A stretch of 64,000 bases of DNA, taken from positions 1 to 64,000 of the forward strand of contig NZ_CP087176.1 in NCBI RefSeq assembly GCF_024748695.1. The letters are read 5' to 3'. Positions 1 to 13,120 of the stretch are shown piece after piece. A model generated the notes under the pieces. The model was not told where the DNA came from. It did no database searches and worked only from the letters and a program-made list of their open reading frames with translations. The position numbers and the translations under genes were made by a program. Position 1 is the first letter of the stretch. Every line of letters begins with the position of its first letter. Source of the DNA: Pseudomonas sp. B21-040 (GTDB taxonomy: Bacteria; Pseudomonadota; Gammaproteobacteria; Pseudomonadales; Pseudomonadaceae).

Positions 1-1521
1 GTGTCAGTGGAACTTTGGCAGCAGTGCGTGGAGCTTTTGCGCGAAGAGCTGCCTGCCCAACAATTCAACACTTGGATCCGTCCACTACAGGTCGAAGCCG
101 AAGGCGACGAGTTGCGTGTCTACGCACCGAATCGTTTTGTTCTCGACTGGGTCAACGAAAAGTACCTGGGCCGCGTCCTTGAACTGCTGGATGAGCATGG
201 CAACGGGATGGCGCCGGCACTGTCCTTATTAATAGGCAGTAAACGCAGTTCAGCACCACGCGCAGCACCCAATGCTCCGCTGGCTGCTGCAGCGTCCCAG
301 GCTCAGGCTGCTCAAGCGCCGATTAGCGCACCGGCACCCGCTCCGACAGCTGCACCGACCAAGCGGGCTACCCAAAAGGTTGCCGAGGTCAGTGAAGAGC
401 CGTCCCGCGACAGTTTCGACCCGATGGCCGGCGCCAGTTCTCAACAGGCTCCGGTTCGTGCCGAACAGCGTACTGTTCAGGTTGAAGGCGCGCTCAAGCA
501 CACCAGTTACCTGAACCGCACCTTCACCTTCGAAAACTTCGTCGAAGGCAAGTCCAACCAACTAGCCAGGGCTGCGGCCTGGCAGGTGGCGGACAATCCA
601 AAGCATGGCTATAACCCGCTCTTCCTTTATGGCGGCGTCGGCTTGGGTAAAACCCACTTGATGCACGCTGTGGGTAACCACCTGCTAAAGAAGAATCCGA
701 ATGCCAAGGTCGTGTACCTGCATTCGGAGCGTTTCGTGGCCGACATGGTCAAGGCGTTGCAACTGAATGCCATCAACGAATTCAAGCGGTTCTACCGTTC
801 AGTGGATGCGTTGTTGATCGATGACATTCAATTCTTTGCCCGCAAGGAGCGTTCCCAGGAAGAGTTTTTCCACACCTTCAACGCCCTGCTTGAAGGTGGT
901 CAGCAAGTCATTCTCACCAGTGACCGCTACCCGAAAGAAATCGAAGGCCTTGAAGAGCGCCTCAAATCCCGCTTCGGCTGGGGCCTGACGGTTGCCGTCG
1001 AGCCGCCGGAGCTGGAAACCCGTGTGGCGATCTTGATGAAAAAGGCCGATCAGGCCAAAGTTGATCTGCCACATGACGCGGCGTTCTTCATTGCCCAGCG
1101 TATTCGCTCCAACGTCCGTGAGCTGGAAGGCGCGCTGAAACGCGTGATCGCCCACTCGCACTTCATGGGCCGCGACATCACCATCGAGCTGATTCGCGAA
1201 TCCCTGAAAGACTTGTTGGCGCTGCAAGACAAACTGGTCTCTGTGGATAACATTCAGCGCACGGTCGCCGAGTACTACAAGATCAAGATCTCCGACCTGC
1301 TGTCCAAGCGTCGTTCACGTTCGGTCGCACGTCCGCGTCAGGTTGCAATGGCATTGTCCAAAGAGTTGACTAACCACAGCCTGCCGGAAATCGGCGATGT
1401 GTTTGGCGGCCGCGACCACACGACGGTTTTGCACGCCTGCCGCAAGATCAACGAGCTTAAGGAATCCGACGCGGACATCCGCGAGGACTACAAGAACCTG
1501 CTGCGTACACTGACCACATGA
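1..1521 (+). CDS. dnaA: Chromosomal replication initiator protein DnaA
   Basis: AAA+ ATPase that binds DnaA boxes and opens oriC, 506 aa. Domain I is at about residues 1-80. A long Ala/Pro-rich domain II linker, variable in length in Pseudomonas, runs to about residue 165. Domain III carries Walker A GGVGLGKT (about 211-218) and Walker [10 protein letters not shown] (about 271-279). Domain IV ends with the DNA-binding signature [12 protein letters not shown] near residue 469. Translation starts at GTG, the first base of the window, so promoter and RBS are not visible. It heads the dnaA-dnaN-recF-gyrB cluster. A perfect DnaA 9-mer (TGTGGATAA, 1242-1250) lies inside its own coding sequence. Identification is certain. 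Confidence 0.99.
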   Translation: MSVELWQQCVELLREELPAQQFNTWIRPLQVEAEGDELRVYAPNRFVLDWVNEKYLGRVLELLDEHGNGMAPALSLLIGSKRSSAPRAAPNAPLAAAASQAQAAQAPISAPAPAPTAAPTKRATQKVAEVSEEPSRDSFDPMAGASSQQAPVRAEQRTVQVEGALKHTSYLNRTFTFENFVEGKSNQLARAAAWQVADNPKHGYNPLFLYGGVGLGKTHLMHAVGNHLLKKNPNAKVVYLHSERFVADMVKALQLNAINEFKRFYRSVDALLIDDIQFFARKERSQEEFFHTFNALLEGGQQVILTSDRYPKEIEGLEERLKSRFGWGLTVAVEPPELETRVAILMKKADQAKVDLPHDAAFFIAQRIRSNVRELEGALKRVIAHSHFMGRDITIELIRESLKDLLALQDKLVSVDNIQRTVAEYYKIKISDLLSKRRSRSVARPRQVAMALSKELTNHSLPEIGDVFGGRDHTTVLHACRKINELKESDADIREDYKNLLRTLTT

Positions 1522-1560
1522 TGAACACCAGCGCAGCTTATTAAGGCAAGGGACTAGACC

Positions 1561-2664
1561 ATGCATTTCACCATTCAACGCGAAGCCCTGTTGAAACCCC
1601 TGCAACTGGTCGCAGGCGTCGTCGAACGCCGACAGACCTTGCCGGTGCTCTCCAACGTGCTGCTGGTTGTCGAAGGCCAGCAACTTTCGCTGACCGGTAC
1701 CGACCTGGAAGTCGAGCTGGTTGGTCGTGTGCAACTCGAAGAGCCGGCAGACCCAGGCTCCATCACCGTGCCGGCGCGCAAGCTGATGGACATCTGCAAG
1801 AGCCTGCCGAATGACGCGCTGATCGACATCAAGGTCGACGAGCAGAAGCTGGTGGTGAAAGCTGGCCGTAGCCGCTTCACCCTGTCGACGCTACCCGCCA
1901 ACGATTTCCCTACAGTGGAAGAAGGCCCGGGCTCGCTGACGTGCAGCCTGGAGCAAAGCAAACTGCGTCGCCTGATCGAACGCACCAGCTTCGCCATGGC
2001 TCAGCAGGACGTTCGTTACTACCTGAACGGCATGCTGCTGGAAGTGTCGGCCGGCATCATCCGCGCCGTTGCCACCGACGGTCACCGTCTGGCCATGTGC
2101 TCGATGCAGGCCGACATCGGTCAACCCGATCGCCATCAGGTCATCGTCCCACGCAAAGGTATCCTTGAACTGGCGCGCCTGCTGACCGAGCCGGACGGCA
2201 TCGTCAGCATCGTCCTGGGTCAGCACCATATCCGTGCAACTACCGGCGAATTCACGTTCACCTCGAAACTGGTTGACGGCAAATTCCCGGATTACGAGCG
2301 CGTTCTGCCTAAAGGTGGCGACAAACTTGTACTGGGCGACCGTCAAGCGCTGCGTGAAGCCTTCAGCCGTACCGCGATTCTGTCCAACGAGAAGTACCGT
2401 GGTATCCGTCTGCAACTGGCCAACGGTCAGCTGAAAATCCAGGCGAACAACCCGGAGCAAGAAGAAGCGGAAGAAGAAGTGGGTGTTGAATACAACGGCG
2501 GCAATCTGGAAATCGGCTTCAACGTGAGTTACCTGCTCGACGTGCTGGGTGTGATGACCACTGAACAAGTTCGCCTGATCCTGTCCGACTCCAACAGCAG
2601 CGCGTTGGTGCAAGAGTCCGACAACGACGACTCGGCTTACGTTGTCATGCCGATGCGCCTGTAA
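1561..2664 (+). CDS. dnaN: DNA polymerase III beta subunit (sliding clamp)
   Basis: Forms the dimeric ring that tethers DNA polymerase III to DNA. The 367-aa length equals the family norm and the sequence reads through three clamp domains of about 120 residues each, from MHFTIQREALLKPL to the C-terminal MPMRL. A purine-rich stretch (AAGGCAAGGGA) precedes the ATG. It follows dnaA by 39 bases on the same strand, consistent with cotranscription. Nothing unusual is seen in the reading frame. Confidence 0.99.
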   Translation: MHFTIQREALLKPLQLVAGVVERRQTLPVLSNVLLVVEGQQLSLTGTDLEVELVGRVQLEEPADPGSITVPARKLMDICKSLPNDALIDIKVDEQKLVVKAGRSRFTLSTLPANDFPTVEEGPGSLTCSLEQSKLRRLIERTSFAMAQQDVRYYLNGMLLEVSAGIIRAVATDGHRLAMCSMQADIGQPDRHQVIVPRKGILELARLLTEPDGIVSIVLGQHHIRATTGEFTFTSKLVDGKFPDYERVLPKGGDKLVLGDRQALREAFSRTAILSNEKYRGIRLQLANGQLKIQANNPEQEEAEEEVGVEYNGGNLEIGFNVSYLLDVLGVMTTEQVRLILSDSNSSALVQESDNDDSAYVVMPMRL

Positions 2665-2684
2665 TCATGTTCAGCAGAAGCTAG

Positions 2685-6211
<3,527 letters not shown>

Positions 6212-6231
6212 TCCAGCGAACCTGCCAAACC

Positions 6232-6263
6232 AAAAAGGCCAACGCTTAGCGTTGGCCTTTTTT
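6232..6263 (+). terminator. Intrinsic terminator after gyrB
   Basis: Perfect 9-bp stem GGCCAACGC/GCGTTGGCC (6237-6245 and 6249-6257) with a 3-base loop, flanked by A5 on the left and T6 on the right. It begins 21 bases past the gyrB stop and should act on gyrB transcripts. The A-tract could make it work from the opposite strand as well. Confidence 0.93.
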
Positions 6264-6340
6264 ATGGACTAAAAACACCTCGATTCAGGTCGTCCACTCC
6301 TTTAGTTCATAGAGTGGAAAACCGCAAATCCGAGGCATAA

Positions 6341-6369
6341 AAAAACCGGCTATATCAGCCGGTTTTTTT
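6341..6369. terminator. Second, bidirectional terminator between gyrB and plsC
   Basis: Stem AAAAACCGGCT/AGCCGGTTTTT (6341-6351 and 6357-6367) with a 5-base loop and flanking A and T tracts on both sides. It lies between the convergent genes gyrB (+) and plsC-like (-), and can terminate transcripts from either. Confidence 0.88.
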
Positions 6370-6498
6370 GCGCCCGAAAAAAACTTATGCACCATTTTCT
6401 GCGTTTTATGTGTTTAAGAAATATGTATATAAATCATAAACTTATAAAACAATAACGCTGCTTTTCGACAAAACGGTACACAGGTTATCCACAGAATC
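6370..6498. other. AT-rich non-coding segment ending in a DnaA box
   Basis: No gene is seen. About 100 bases (6375-6475) are far richer in A+T than their surroundings, with runs such as TATGTATATAAATCATAA. A perfect DnaA box TTATCCACA follows at 6485-6493. An AT-rich tract beside a DnaA box resembles a duplex-unwinding element, but only one box is present, so origin function is not claimed. Confidence 0.6.
6485..6493 (+). promoter_or_regulatory. DnaA box (TTATCCACA)
   Basis: Exact match to the consensus DnaA 9-mer, in the gyrB-plsC intergenic region. It abuts the end of the plsC-like gene (stop at 6499) and the AT-rich tract to its left. It is one of 15 exact matches in the first 28.7 kb of the window. 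Confidence 0.75.
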
Positions 6499-7278
6499 TC
6501 AGACAGTCACTTGATCACTGGCAGTCGGCGCCGCCGGGGTTGCCGGAAGTGAACCCATTTCCCGTTGCATCTGCTCGTTCCAGGCTTGCACCCGGTCGTT
6601 CAGATCGGCAATGGCGCGAGGCCCGCTACCCTCTGCGTACATCGGTTCGCCTATGATCACGGTGATGACACCCTGCTTCTTCGCCCAGCCGGTTTTTGGC
6701 CAGAACTTGCCGGCATTGTGCGCAATCGGCAACACGGGAAGCTCAGCGTTGACGGCCAAGGCGGTACCACCGCGAGAAAATTTCCCGATGGTGCCAAACG
6801 GAACCCGTGTCCCTTCCGGAAAGATCAGGACCCAGACGCCGTCCTTGAGCAACTCGTCGCCTTTCTTCGCCACATGCTTGAGCGCGGCTTTTGGATTGTC
6901 GCGGTCGATAGCAATTGGTCGCAGCATGGCCATGGCCCAGCCGAAGAACGGCACATACAGCAATGAACGCTTGAGCACCTGGCTCAACGGCTCGAAGTAA
7001 GCGGAGAGAAAGAACGTCTCCCACGTGCTCTGGTGGTTCGATTGGATCACGCAGGGTTGGTCAGGCACGTTCTTGGCGCCCTTCACTTCGTAGCTGATGC
7101 CCAGGAACACTTTGCTCAGCCACAAGGCGCAGCGGCACCAGTACACATTAATGAAGCGATATCGCGCCTTGAACGGCAGAAAAGGCGCGATGAAAAAGCT
7201 CAGGCTGCACCAAAGCAAAGAGCTGGTGCCCAGCAACAGATAAAAGAGGAACGTTCTGATGGCCTGCAGTATCGACAT
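6499..7278 (-). CDS. 1-acyl-sn-glycerol-3-phosphate acyltransferase (PlsC family)
   Basis: Inner-membrane enzyme expected to acylate lysophosphatidic acid in phospholipid synthesis. It is 259 aa with an N-terminal membrane segment (about residues 8-32). The catalytic block reads NHQSTWE, that is HX4E instead of the usual HX4D of PlsC. The substrate-binding block FPEGTRVPFG is intact. It lies 78 bases downstream of gmhB on the same strand, at the position of the P. aeruginosa PA0005 acyltransferase. The fold assignment is secure; exact substrate preference is inferred. Confidence 0.93.
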   Translation of the reverse strand: MSILQAIRTFLFYLLLGTSSLLWCSLSFFIAPFLPFKARYRFINVYWCRCALWLSKVFLGISYEVKGAKNVPDQPCVIQSNHQSTWETFFLSAYFEPLSQVLKRSLLYVPFFGWAMAMLRPIAIDRDNPKAALKHVAKKGDELLKDGVWVLIFPEGTRVPFGTIGKFSRGGTALAVNAELPVLPIAHNAGKFWPKTGWAKKQGVITVIIGEPMYAEGSGPRAIADLNDRVQAWNEQMQREMGSLPATPAAPTASDQVTV

Positions 7279-7356
7279 GGTGACGTTTACCGTGCGGGCT
7301 CTGCCCGTCTATAAGCGCACTCCCGATCAGTCCTTAATCGGAACAATCGAAGCACT

Positions 7357-7890
7357 TTAATTGTGGATAAGTTCTGCGGCAATCGCCGCCAGATCGTCAA
7401 AAATCAAGGTGCCCACCGGTAGGGACTTGCCCAGAGTCTTTACGCCTTTCCCGGTCTTTACCAAAACAGGTTGTGAATCGACGGCTTTGGCGGCTTCCAG
7501 GTCACCAAGGCTGTCGCCGACGAACCAGAGATTGGTCAGCGACACGTTGTAATGCCCGGCGATGGTTTTCAACATCCCGGGTTTCGGCTTGCGGCAATCG
7601 CAGCCTTCGTCCGGCCCGTGCGGGCAATAGACGATCAGCCCGACTTCACCGCCCTGCTCCGCCACCAATGAGCGCAAGCGCTCGTGCATGGCGTCCAGGG
7701 TGGCAATGTCGTAATAGCCGCGAGCGATGCCCGACTGGTTGGTAGCGACGGCTACCGTCCAGCCGGCCTTGCTCAACTGCGCGATGGCTTCGATCGAACC
7801 GGGAAGTGGAATCCACTCCTCCACCGACTTGATGTAAGCGTCGGAGTCGTAATTGATCACCCCGTCGCGATCGAGAATCAGCAGTTTCAA
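7357..7890 (-). CDS. gmhB: D-glycero-beta-D-manno-heptose 1,7-bisphosphate 7-phosphatase
   Basis: HAD-superfamily phosphatase of ADP-heptose synthesis for the LPS core. From TTG at 7890 it gives 177 aa, the usual GmhB length. Visible motifs are DRDGVIN (nucleophile and general acid Asp), the ATNQSG block, the zinc-binding region YCPHGPDEGCDCRKPKPGM, and GDSLGDLEAA. An open frame extends upstream into glyS, but AAGGGG lies 6 bases before TTG 7890 and 10 bases past the glyS stop, so that start is preferred. Its last bases hold a DnaA box (7362-7370). Confidence 0.94.
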   Translation of the reverse strand: MKLLILDRDGVINYDSDAYIKSVEEWIPLPGSIEAIAQLSKAGWTVAVATNQSGIARGYYDIATLDAMHERLRSLVAEQGGEVGLIVYCPHGPDEGCDCRKPKPGMLKTIAGHYNVSLTNLWFVGDSLGDLEAAKAVDSQPVLVKTGKGVKTLGKSLPVGTLIFDDLAAIAAELIHN

Positions 7891-7900
7891 CAGCAGCCCC

Positions 7901-9955
7901 TTAGCCCAGCAGCGAGATATCAGCGACGCCCAGGAACAGACCGCGCAGACGTGCCAGCAATGCATAACGGTTGGCGCGCACCTTGGCATCTTCCGCGTTG
8001 ACCATCACTGCTTCGAAGAAGGCATCCACCGGCTCGCGCAATGCGGCCAGGCGTGCCAGCGATTCGCTGTACTGACGGGCCGCGGCCATCGGCTGAACAG
8101 CCTGGTCCGCCTGCTGGATCGCCGAGTACAGGGAGAACTCGTTGGCATTGTCGAAGTACTTGGCTTCAACCACCGTCGGAACGGAGCCTTCGACCTTGCT
8201 CAGCAAGTTCGATACGCGCTTGTTCACCGCAGCCAGGGCCGCAGCTTCCGGCAATTTGCGGAAAGCTTCTACCGCTTGAACACGCTGGTCGAAGTCCAGT
8301 GCCGAACCCGGCTTCAGGGCACGCACCGACAGGTAAGTCGCGACATCCACGCCTTCGTCTTCGTAACGGGCACGCAGACGGTCGAAGATGAACTCCAGCA
8401 CGGCGTCGTTGAGGCCGGCAGCCTTGACCTTGGCACCGAACGCATTCACGGCGAAAGCCACGGCGTCGTTCAGGTCCAGATCGAGCTTCTTGTCGATCAG
8501 GATACGCAGCACGCCGAGTGCAGCACGGCGCAAGGCGTACGGGTCTTTGCTACCGGTTGGCAGCATGCCGATACCGAAAATGCCAACCAGTGTGTCGAGC
8601 TTGTCGGCGATGGCCACGGCTGCACCGGTCAAGGTGGTCGGCAGTTCAGCACCGGCACCGCGCGGCATGTACTGCTCGTTCAGCGCCAGAGCGACTTCTT
8701 CCGGCTCGCCGTCGTTGAGGGCGTAGTAGTAACCGGCGACACCTTGCATCTCCGGGAACTCACCGACCATTTCGGTCGACAGGTCGCACTTGGACAGCAG
8801 GCCAGCACGGGACGCCCAGGCTGCATTGCCGCCAATACGCTGGGCGATGAACGCAGCGAGTCTGGAAACACGCTCGGCCTTGTCATAGACGCTGCCGAGT
8901 TTTTCCTGGAACACCACGTTCTGCAGGCGCAGGTTGAAGTCTTCGAGTTTTTGCTTCTTGTCTTGCTTGAAGAAGAACTCGGCGTCGGTCAGTCGTGGGC
9001 GAACCACTTTCTCGTTACCGGCGATGATCTGCTGCGGGTCTTTGCTTTCGATGTTGGCCACGGTAATGAAACGTGGCAGCAACTTGCCGTCGGCATCCAG
9101 CAGGCAGAAATACTTCTGGTTGTCCTGCATGGTGGTGATCAGCGCTTCTTGCGGCACGTCGAGGAAACGCTCTTCGAACGAGCACACCAGCGGCACTGGC
9201 CATTCGACCAGCGCGGTCACTTCGTCGAGCAGCGCCGGTGGAACAATCGCCGTGCCTTCCTGACGGGTGGCCAGTTCTTCGGTGCGCTTGCTGATGATCT
9301 CGCGACGCTCGTTGGCATCGGCCAGGACGTAAGCGGCACGCAAGTCGGCCAGGTAATTGGCCGGCGAGGTGATGCGTACATTTTCCGGGTGATGGAAGCG
9401 GTGGCCACGGGAATCGCGGCCAGCCTTCTGGGCGAGGATGGTGCAATCGATGACTTCGTCACCGAGCAGCATCACCAGCCATTGGGTCGGACGAACGAAT
9501 TCTTCCTTGCGAGCGCCCCAACGCATGCGTTTCGGGATCGGCAGGTCGTTCAGCGAATCTTCGACGATGGTCGGCAGCAGGCTCGCGGTCGGCTTGCCGG
9601 CGATGCTTTGGCTGTAACGCAGTTTCGGGCCGCTCTGATCGATTTCGCTCAACTCGACGCCGCACTTCTTGGCAAAACCCAGGGCTGCCTGGGTCGGGTT
9701 GCCTTCGGCATCGAACGCTGCCTGACGTGGCGGACCATCGAGGTTGATGCTGCGATCCGGTTGCTGGGTGGCCAGCGACGTGATCAGCACGGCCAGGCGA
9801 CGCGGCGCGGCGTAGACGGTTTTGGTCTCGTAGTTCAGGCCGGCCGCTTGCAGGCCCTTGTCGATACCGGCGAGGAACGCCTCGGCCAGGGTGTTCAGGG
9901 CTTTGGGTGGCAGTTCTTCAGTGCCCAGTTCAACCAGAAAATCCAGAGCACTCAT
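7901..9955 (-). CDS. glyS: Glycine--tRNA ligase beta subunit
   Basis: Large subunit of the bacterial alpha2-beta2 glycyl-tRNA synthetase, 684 aa, matching the family length of about 685-690. It begins [20 protein letters not shown] and carries the C-terminal DALRxR-type tRNA-binding region ([15 protein letters not shown]). Its ATG overlaps the glyQ stop by 4 bases (ATGA), so the two subunits are translationally coupled. Confidence 0.98.
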   Translation of the reverse strand: MSALDFLVELGTEELPPKALNTLAEAFLAGIDKGLQAAGLNYETKTVYAAPRRLAVLITSLATQQPDRSINLDGPPRQAAFDAEGNPTQAALGFAKKCGVELSEIDQSGPKLRYSQSIAGKPTASLLPTIVEDSLNDLPIPKRMRWGARKEEFVRPTQWLVMLLGDEVIDCTILAQKAGRDSRGHRFHHPENVRITSPANYLADLRAAYVLADANERREIISKRTEELATRQEGTAIVPPALLDEVTALVEWPVPLVCSFEERFLDVPQEALITTMQDNQKYFCLLDADGKLLPRFITVANIESKDPQQIIAGNEKVVRPRLTDAEFFFKQDKKQKLEDFNLRLQNVVFQEKLGSVYDKAERVSRLAAFIAQRIGGNAAWASRAGLLSKCDLSTEMVGEFPEMQGVAGYYYALNDGEPEEVALALNEQYMPRGAGAELPTTLTGAAVAIADKLDTLVGIFGIGMLPTGSKDPYALRRAALGVLRILIDKKLDLDLNDAVAFAVNAFGAKVKAAGLNDAVLEFIFDRLRARYEDEGVDVATYLSVRALKPGSALDFDQRVQAVEAFRKLPEAAALAAVNKRVSNLLSKVEGSVPTVVEAKYFDNANEFSLYSAIQQADQAVQPMAAARQYSESLARLAALREPVDAFFEAVMVNAEDAKVRANRYALLARLRGLFLGVADISLLG

Positions 9956-10905
9956 TGTGCAGCCTCCAGCTTGGCCAGTACTTCGTCACGCAGGTCCGGG
10001 GTCGCCATCGGGAAGCCCAGCTTGGCGCGAGCCAGCAGGTAGGCTTGCGCAACGGAACGCGCCAGGGTGCGTACTCGCAGAATGTATTGCTGACGCGCGG
10101 TCACCGAGATCGCCCGGCGTGCATCCAGCAGGTTGAAGGTATGGGAGGCCTTCAGCACCATTTCGTAGCTCGGCAACGGCAGCGGCTGGTCGAGTTCGAT
10201 CAGGCGCTTGGCTTCGCTTTCGTAGAAATCGAACAGTTCGAACAGTTTCTCGACGTTGGCGTGTTCGAAGTTGTAAGTGGACTGCTCCACTTCGTTCTGG
10301 TGGAACACGTCGCCGTAGGTCACTTTGCCGAACGGACCGTCAGCCCAGACCAGGTCGTAGACCGAGTCCACGCCTTGCAGGTACATGGCCAGACGCTCCA
10401 GACCGTACGTGATCTCGCCGGTCACCGGGTAGCATTCGATGCCGCCCGCTTGCTGGAAGTAAGTGAACTGGGTCACTTCCATGCCGTTGAGCCAGACTTC
10501 CCAGCCCAGACCCCAGGCGCCGAGTGTTGGCGATTCCCAGTTGTCTTCGACGAAGCGAATGTCGTGGACCAGCGGGTCCAGGCCGACATGCTTGAGGGAG
10601 CCCAGGTACAGTTCCTGGAAGTTGTCCGGGTTCGGCTTCAGCACAACCTGGAACTGGTAGTAGTGCTGCAGACGGTTCGGGTTTTCACCGTAGCGGCCGT
10701 CAGTCGGACGGCGGCTTGGTTGCACGTAGGCGGCGTTCCAGGTTTCCGGGCCAATGGCGCGCAGGAAGGTCGCGGTGTGGAAAGTGCCGGCGCCTACTTC
10801 CATATCGTAGGGCTGAAGTACCACACAACCTTGCTCGGCCCAGTATTGCTGGAGGGCGAGGATCAAGTCTTGGAAGGTACGCACGGCTGGCGTAGGCTGG
10901 CTCAC
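9952..10905 (-). CDS. glyQ: Glycine--tRNA ligase alpha subunit
   Basis: Catalytic subunit of glycyl-tRNA synthetase, 317 aa from GTG at 10905 ([11 protein letters not shown]). An AGGTG ribosome-binding site sits 6 bases upstream. The conserved N-terminal region [19 protein letters not shown] is present. A longer frame reaches into the divergent tag gene and is rejected because no family member has that extension. It overlaps glyS by 4 bases. Confidence 0.98.
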   Translation of the reverse strand: MSQPTPAVRTFQDLILALQQYWAEQGCVVLQPYDMEVGAGTFHTATFLRAIGPETWNAAYVQPSRRPTDGRYGENPNRLQHYYQFQVVLKPNPDNFQELYLGSLKHVGLDPLVHDIRFVEDNWESPTLGAWGLGWEVWLNGMEVTQFTYFQQAGGIECYPVTGEITYGLERLAMYLQGVDSVYDLVWADGPFGKVTYGDVFHQNEVEQSTYNFEHANVEKLFELFDFYESEAKRLIELDQPLPLPSYEMVLKASHTFNLLDARRAISVTARQQYILRVRTLARSVAQAYLLARAKLGFPMATPDLRDEVLAKLEAAQ

Positions 10906-10986
10906 GAAATTCACCTGTTTCTTGGGCTGCGATTTAAAGAGCGGGAGTATACCCGATTCGTTGCTGCGCACGCCCCCTGGAGCCTT

Positions 10987-11544
10987 ATGCCACGCTGCTT
11001 TTGGTGTTCCGAAGATCCGCTGTACATGGCTTATCACGATCAGGAGTGGGGCACGCCGCTACGCGATGCGCAGGGATTGTTCGAGTTGCTTTTGCTCGAA
11101 GGGTTCCAGGCCGGTCTTTCCTGGATCACTGTGTTGCGCAAACGCGAGCATTATCGCCAGGTGATGTTTGGGTTTGATGTACAGCGCGTGGCGCAAATGA
11201 GCGACGCGGAAATCGATGAATTGATGCTCGACCCGGGCATCATCCGCAACCGCCTCAAGCTCAACGCGGCCCGGCGTAATGCGCAGGCCTGGCTGGCGCT
11301 GGAGGACCCGGTGGCGTTTCTCTGGTCGTTCGTCGGCGGTACGCCGGTGATCAATCATTTCAAGGATCGCAGCGAAGTTCCGGCCGTCACGCCGACCGCC
11401 GTGGAAATGAGCAAAGGCCTGAAAAAGGCCGGCTTCACGTTCGTCGGCCCGACGATTTGCTACGCGCTGATGCAGGCCTCGGGCATGGTCATGGACCACA
11501 CCCGCGATTGCGATCGCTACGCGACTTTAGCGAACGGCGGTTAG
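10987..11544 (+). CDS. tag: DNA-3-methyladenine glycosylase I
   Basis: Removes 3-methyladenine from alkylated DNA. It is 185 aa starting at ATG 10987 ([11 protein letters not shown]) with GGAG 8 bases upstream. The zinc-snap ligands typical of Tag are visible: Cys4 and the following DPLYMAYHD at the N terminus, HTRDC at the C terminus. The EWG motif (base-recognition pocket) is present. It is divergent from glyQ, and the htrB1-like gene follows after 40 bases. Confidence 0.96.
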   Translation: MPRCFWCSEDPLYMAYHDQEWGTPLRDAQGLFELLLLEGFQAGLSWITVLRKREHYRQVMFGFDVQRVAQMSDAEIDELMLDPGIIRNRLKLNAARRNAQAWLALEDPVAFLWSFVGGTPVINHFKDRSEVPAVTPTAVEMSKGLKKAGFTFVGPTICYALMQASGMVMDHTRDCDRYATLANGG

Positions 11545-11584
11545 AATAGCCGCCTCGCGCACAGCACAAATTCAGGAGTGACCT

Positions 11585-12472
11585 GTGGATAAGTTGAAAG
11601 GCGCCTTGCTGGTAGGCGCTCTGCGGCTGTTTGCCCTGCTTCCGTGGCGGGCCGTACAGGCCGTGGGCTCGGCGATTGGCTGGGTCATGTGGAAAACCCC
11701 GAACAGATCCCGCGACGTGGTGCGGATCAACCTCGCCAAATGTTTTCCACAGATGGACCCGGCCGAGCGTGAGCGCCTGGTGGGCCAGAGCCTGAAGGAC
11801 ATCGGCAAGTCCCTGACCGAAAGCGCCTGCGCGTGGATCTGGCCGGCCCAGCGCTCCATTGACCTGGTGCGCGAAGTCGAAGGCCTCGACATTTTGAAGG
11901 ACGCCCTCGCCTCCGGCAAAGGCGTGGTCGGCATCACCAGCCACCTGGGCAACTGGGAAGTGCTCAATCACTTCTATTGCAGCCAGTGCAAACCGATCAT
12001 TTTTTATCGTCCACCGAAGTTGAAGGCTGTGGATGAATTGCTGCAAAAGCAACGGGTACAGCTTGGCAACAAAGTGGCCGCTTCCACCAAGGAAGGCATC
12101 CTCAGCGTCATCAAAGAAGTGCGCAAAGGTGGTGCAGTGGGCATTCCCGCTGACCCGGAACCGGCCGAATCCGCCGGAATTTTCGTGCCCTTCTTCGCAA
12201 CCCAGGCGCTGACCAGCAAGTTCGTGCCGAACATGCTCGCCGGCGGCAAAGCGGTCGGCGTGTTCCTGCATGCCCTGCGGTTGCCGGACGGTTCGGGCTA
12301 CAAAGTGATCCTGGAAGCCGCGCCAGAGGCCATGTACAGCACCGACACAGCGGAGTCCTGTGCGGCCATGAGTAAAGTGGTCGAGCGTTATGTCGGGGCG
12401 TATCCGAGCCAGTACATGTGGAGTATGAAGCGCTTCAAGAAGCGTCCACCGGGTGAAGAACGCTGGTATTGA
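11585..12472 (+). CDS. Lipid A biosynthesis lauroyl acyltransferase (HtrB/LpxL family)
   Basis: Inner-membrane enzyme adding secondary acyl chains to lipid A. It is 295 aa from GTG 11585 with AGGAG upstream. It has an N-terminal hydrophobic anchor (about residues 5-35) and the LpxL-family catalytic block SHLGNWE (HX4E). Position between tag and a PilZ gene matches P. aeruginosa PA0011 (HtrB1), so it is probably that orthologue. A DnaA box (11584-11592) covers its start codon. Confidence 0.93.
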   Translation: MDKLKGALLVGALRLFALLPWRAVQAVGSAIGWVMWKTPNRSRDVVRINLAKCFPQMDPAERERLVGQSLKDIGKSLTESACAWIWPAQRSIDLVREVEGLDILKDALASGKGVVGITSHLGNWEVLNHFYCSQCKPIIFYRPPKLKAVDELLQKQRVQLGNKVAASTKEGILSVIKEVRKGGAVGIPADPEPAESAGIFVPFFATQALTSKFVPNMLAGGKAVGVFLHALRLPDGSGYKVILEAAPEAMYSTDTAESCAAMSKVVERYVGAYPSQYMWSMKRFKKRPPGEERWY

Positions 12473-12488
12473 GTTGATTGGCATGATC

Positions 12489-12520
12489 TGTGGATAATTC
12501 CCGAGCCTGGGTTATCCACA
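12489..12520. promoter_or_regulatory. Inverted pair of DnaA boxes upstream of the PilZ gene
   Basis: TGTGGATAA (12489-12497) and TTATCCACA (12512-12520) form a perfect 9-bp inverted repeat separated by 14 bases, between the acyltransferase stop and the pilZ start. As RNA the arms could also form a hairpin. There is no T-run, so it is not a standard terminator. It is the closest perfect pair in the window. Confidence 0.65.
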
Positions 12521-12544
12521 ACTGTTCATTAAAGGGCGCAGAAG

Positions 12545-12784
12545 ATGTCCGAACACCGCAAATCGTTTCGCATCAAAATCAGCCATGAAAGCTTCGGTGA
12601 ATGCCTGGGCCAGACACGAAACCTTTCGACCACGGGTGTCTACGTCAAACATCCGGGGCTGTCGTCGTTGCCTAAGGGCGCGGTGGTCTATGGGCAGGTG
12701 CAGGGCTTACCCACAGGTGCGCCGCGTGTGCGCATGGAAGTGATTCAGGTGGATGCCGACGGGATAGGCCTGCGCTACCTCTGA
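12545..12784 (+). CDS. PilZ domain protein
   Basis: Small single-domain c-di-GMP-binding protein, 79 aa. The two PilZ signatures are present: RKSFR (RxxxR) near the N terminus and NLSTTG (N/DxSxxG) at about residues 26-31, which together form the ligand site. It starts at ATG 12545, 72 bases after the acyltransferase, at the position of P. aeruginosa PA0012. The effector output is unknown. Other c-di-GMP genes in the window lie at 50.3 and 52.9 kb. Confidence 0.9.
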   Translation: MSEHRKSFRIKISHESFGECLGQTRNLSTTGVYVKHPGLSSLPKGAVVYGQVQGLPTGAPRVRMEVIQVDADGIGLRYL

Positions 12785-13099
12785 TCAGTGCGCGTTGCGC
12801 TCGAGCTTCTTCAGAAACACCGTCATCTCCTTCTCTGCCTGCTTGTCGCCATGGGCGCGAGCGGCATTCAGACCTTGTTCCCACGCCTGCCGGGCCGCCG
12901 CGAAATCCTCCTGCGCCAGCCAGGCCTTGCCCAATAGTTTCCAGGCCGCCGAATACTTCGGATCGAACTCGACACAGCGCTGGAAATGCTCGGCAGCCTT
13001 GGCGTTTTCCCCAAGATCCAGATAACCCTTGCCCAGGCCAAAGCGCAGCAATGAGTTATCCACACCCTTGGCGAGCATTTTTTCCAGGGATTCGATCAT
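12785..13099 (-). CDS. Small TPR-repeat protein
   Basis: A 104-aa protein made of tandem helical repeats: LGKGYLDLGENAKAAEHFQRC and AWKLLGKAWLAQEDFAAARQAW match the TPR consensus (W-LG-Y-A-P positions). It probably mediates protein contacts; no partner is evident. ATG 13099 is preferred because GAGGGG lies 9 bases upstream, while an in-frame GTG two codons earlier is too close to it. It converges with the pilZ gene, with abutting stops. It contains a DnaA box at 13056-13064. Confidence 0.85.
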   Translation of the reverse strand: MIESLEKMLAKGVDNSLLRFGLGKGYLDLGENAKAAEHFQRCVEFDPKYSAAWKLLGKAWLAQEDFAAARQAWEQGLNAARAHGDKQAEKEMTVFLKKLERNAH

Positions 13100-13120
13100 C
13101 AGCACTACCCCTCAGTCAGT

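Noticed and set aside
6370..6493. Calling the gyrB-plsC spacer the chromosomal origin
   Set aside because: Only one DnaA box is present and the accepted Pseudomonas oriC lies upstream of dnaA, outside the window. It was kept only as an AT-rich segment of interest.
7853..10042. A 729-codon plus-strand frame opposite glyS
   Set aside because: It is the antisense shadow of glyS, low-complexity in Gln/His/Arg with no family resemblance. The glyS reading is certain.
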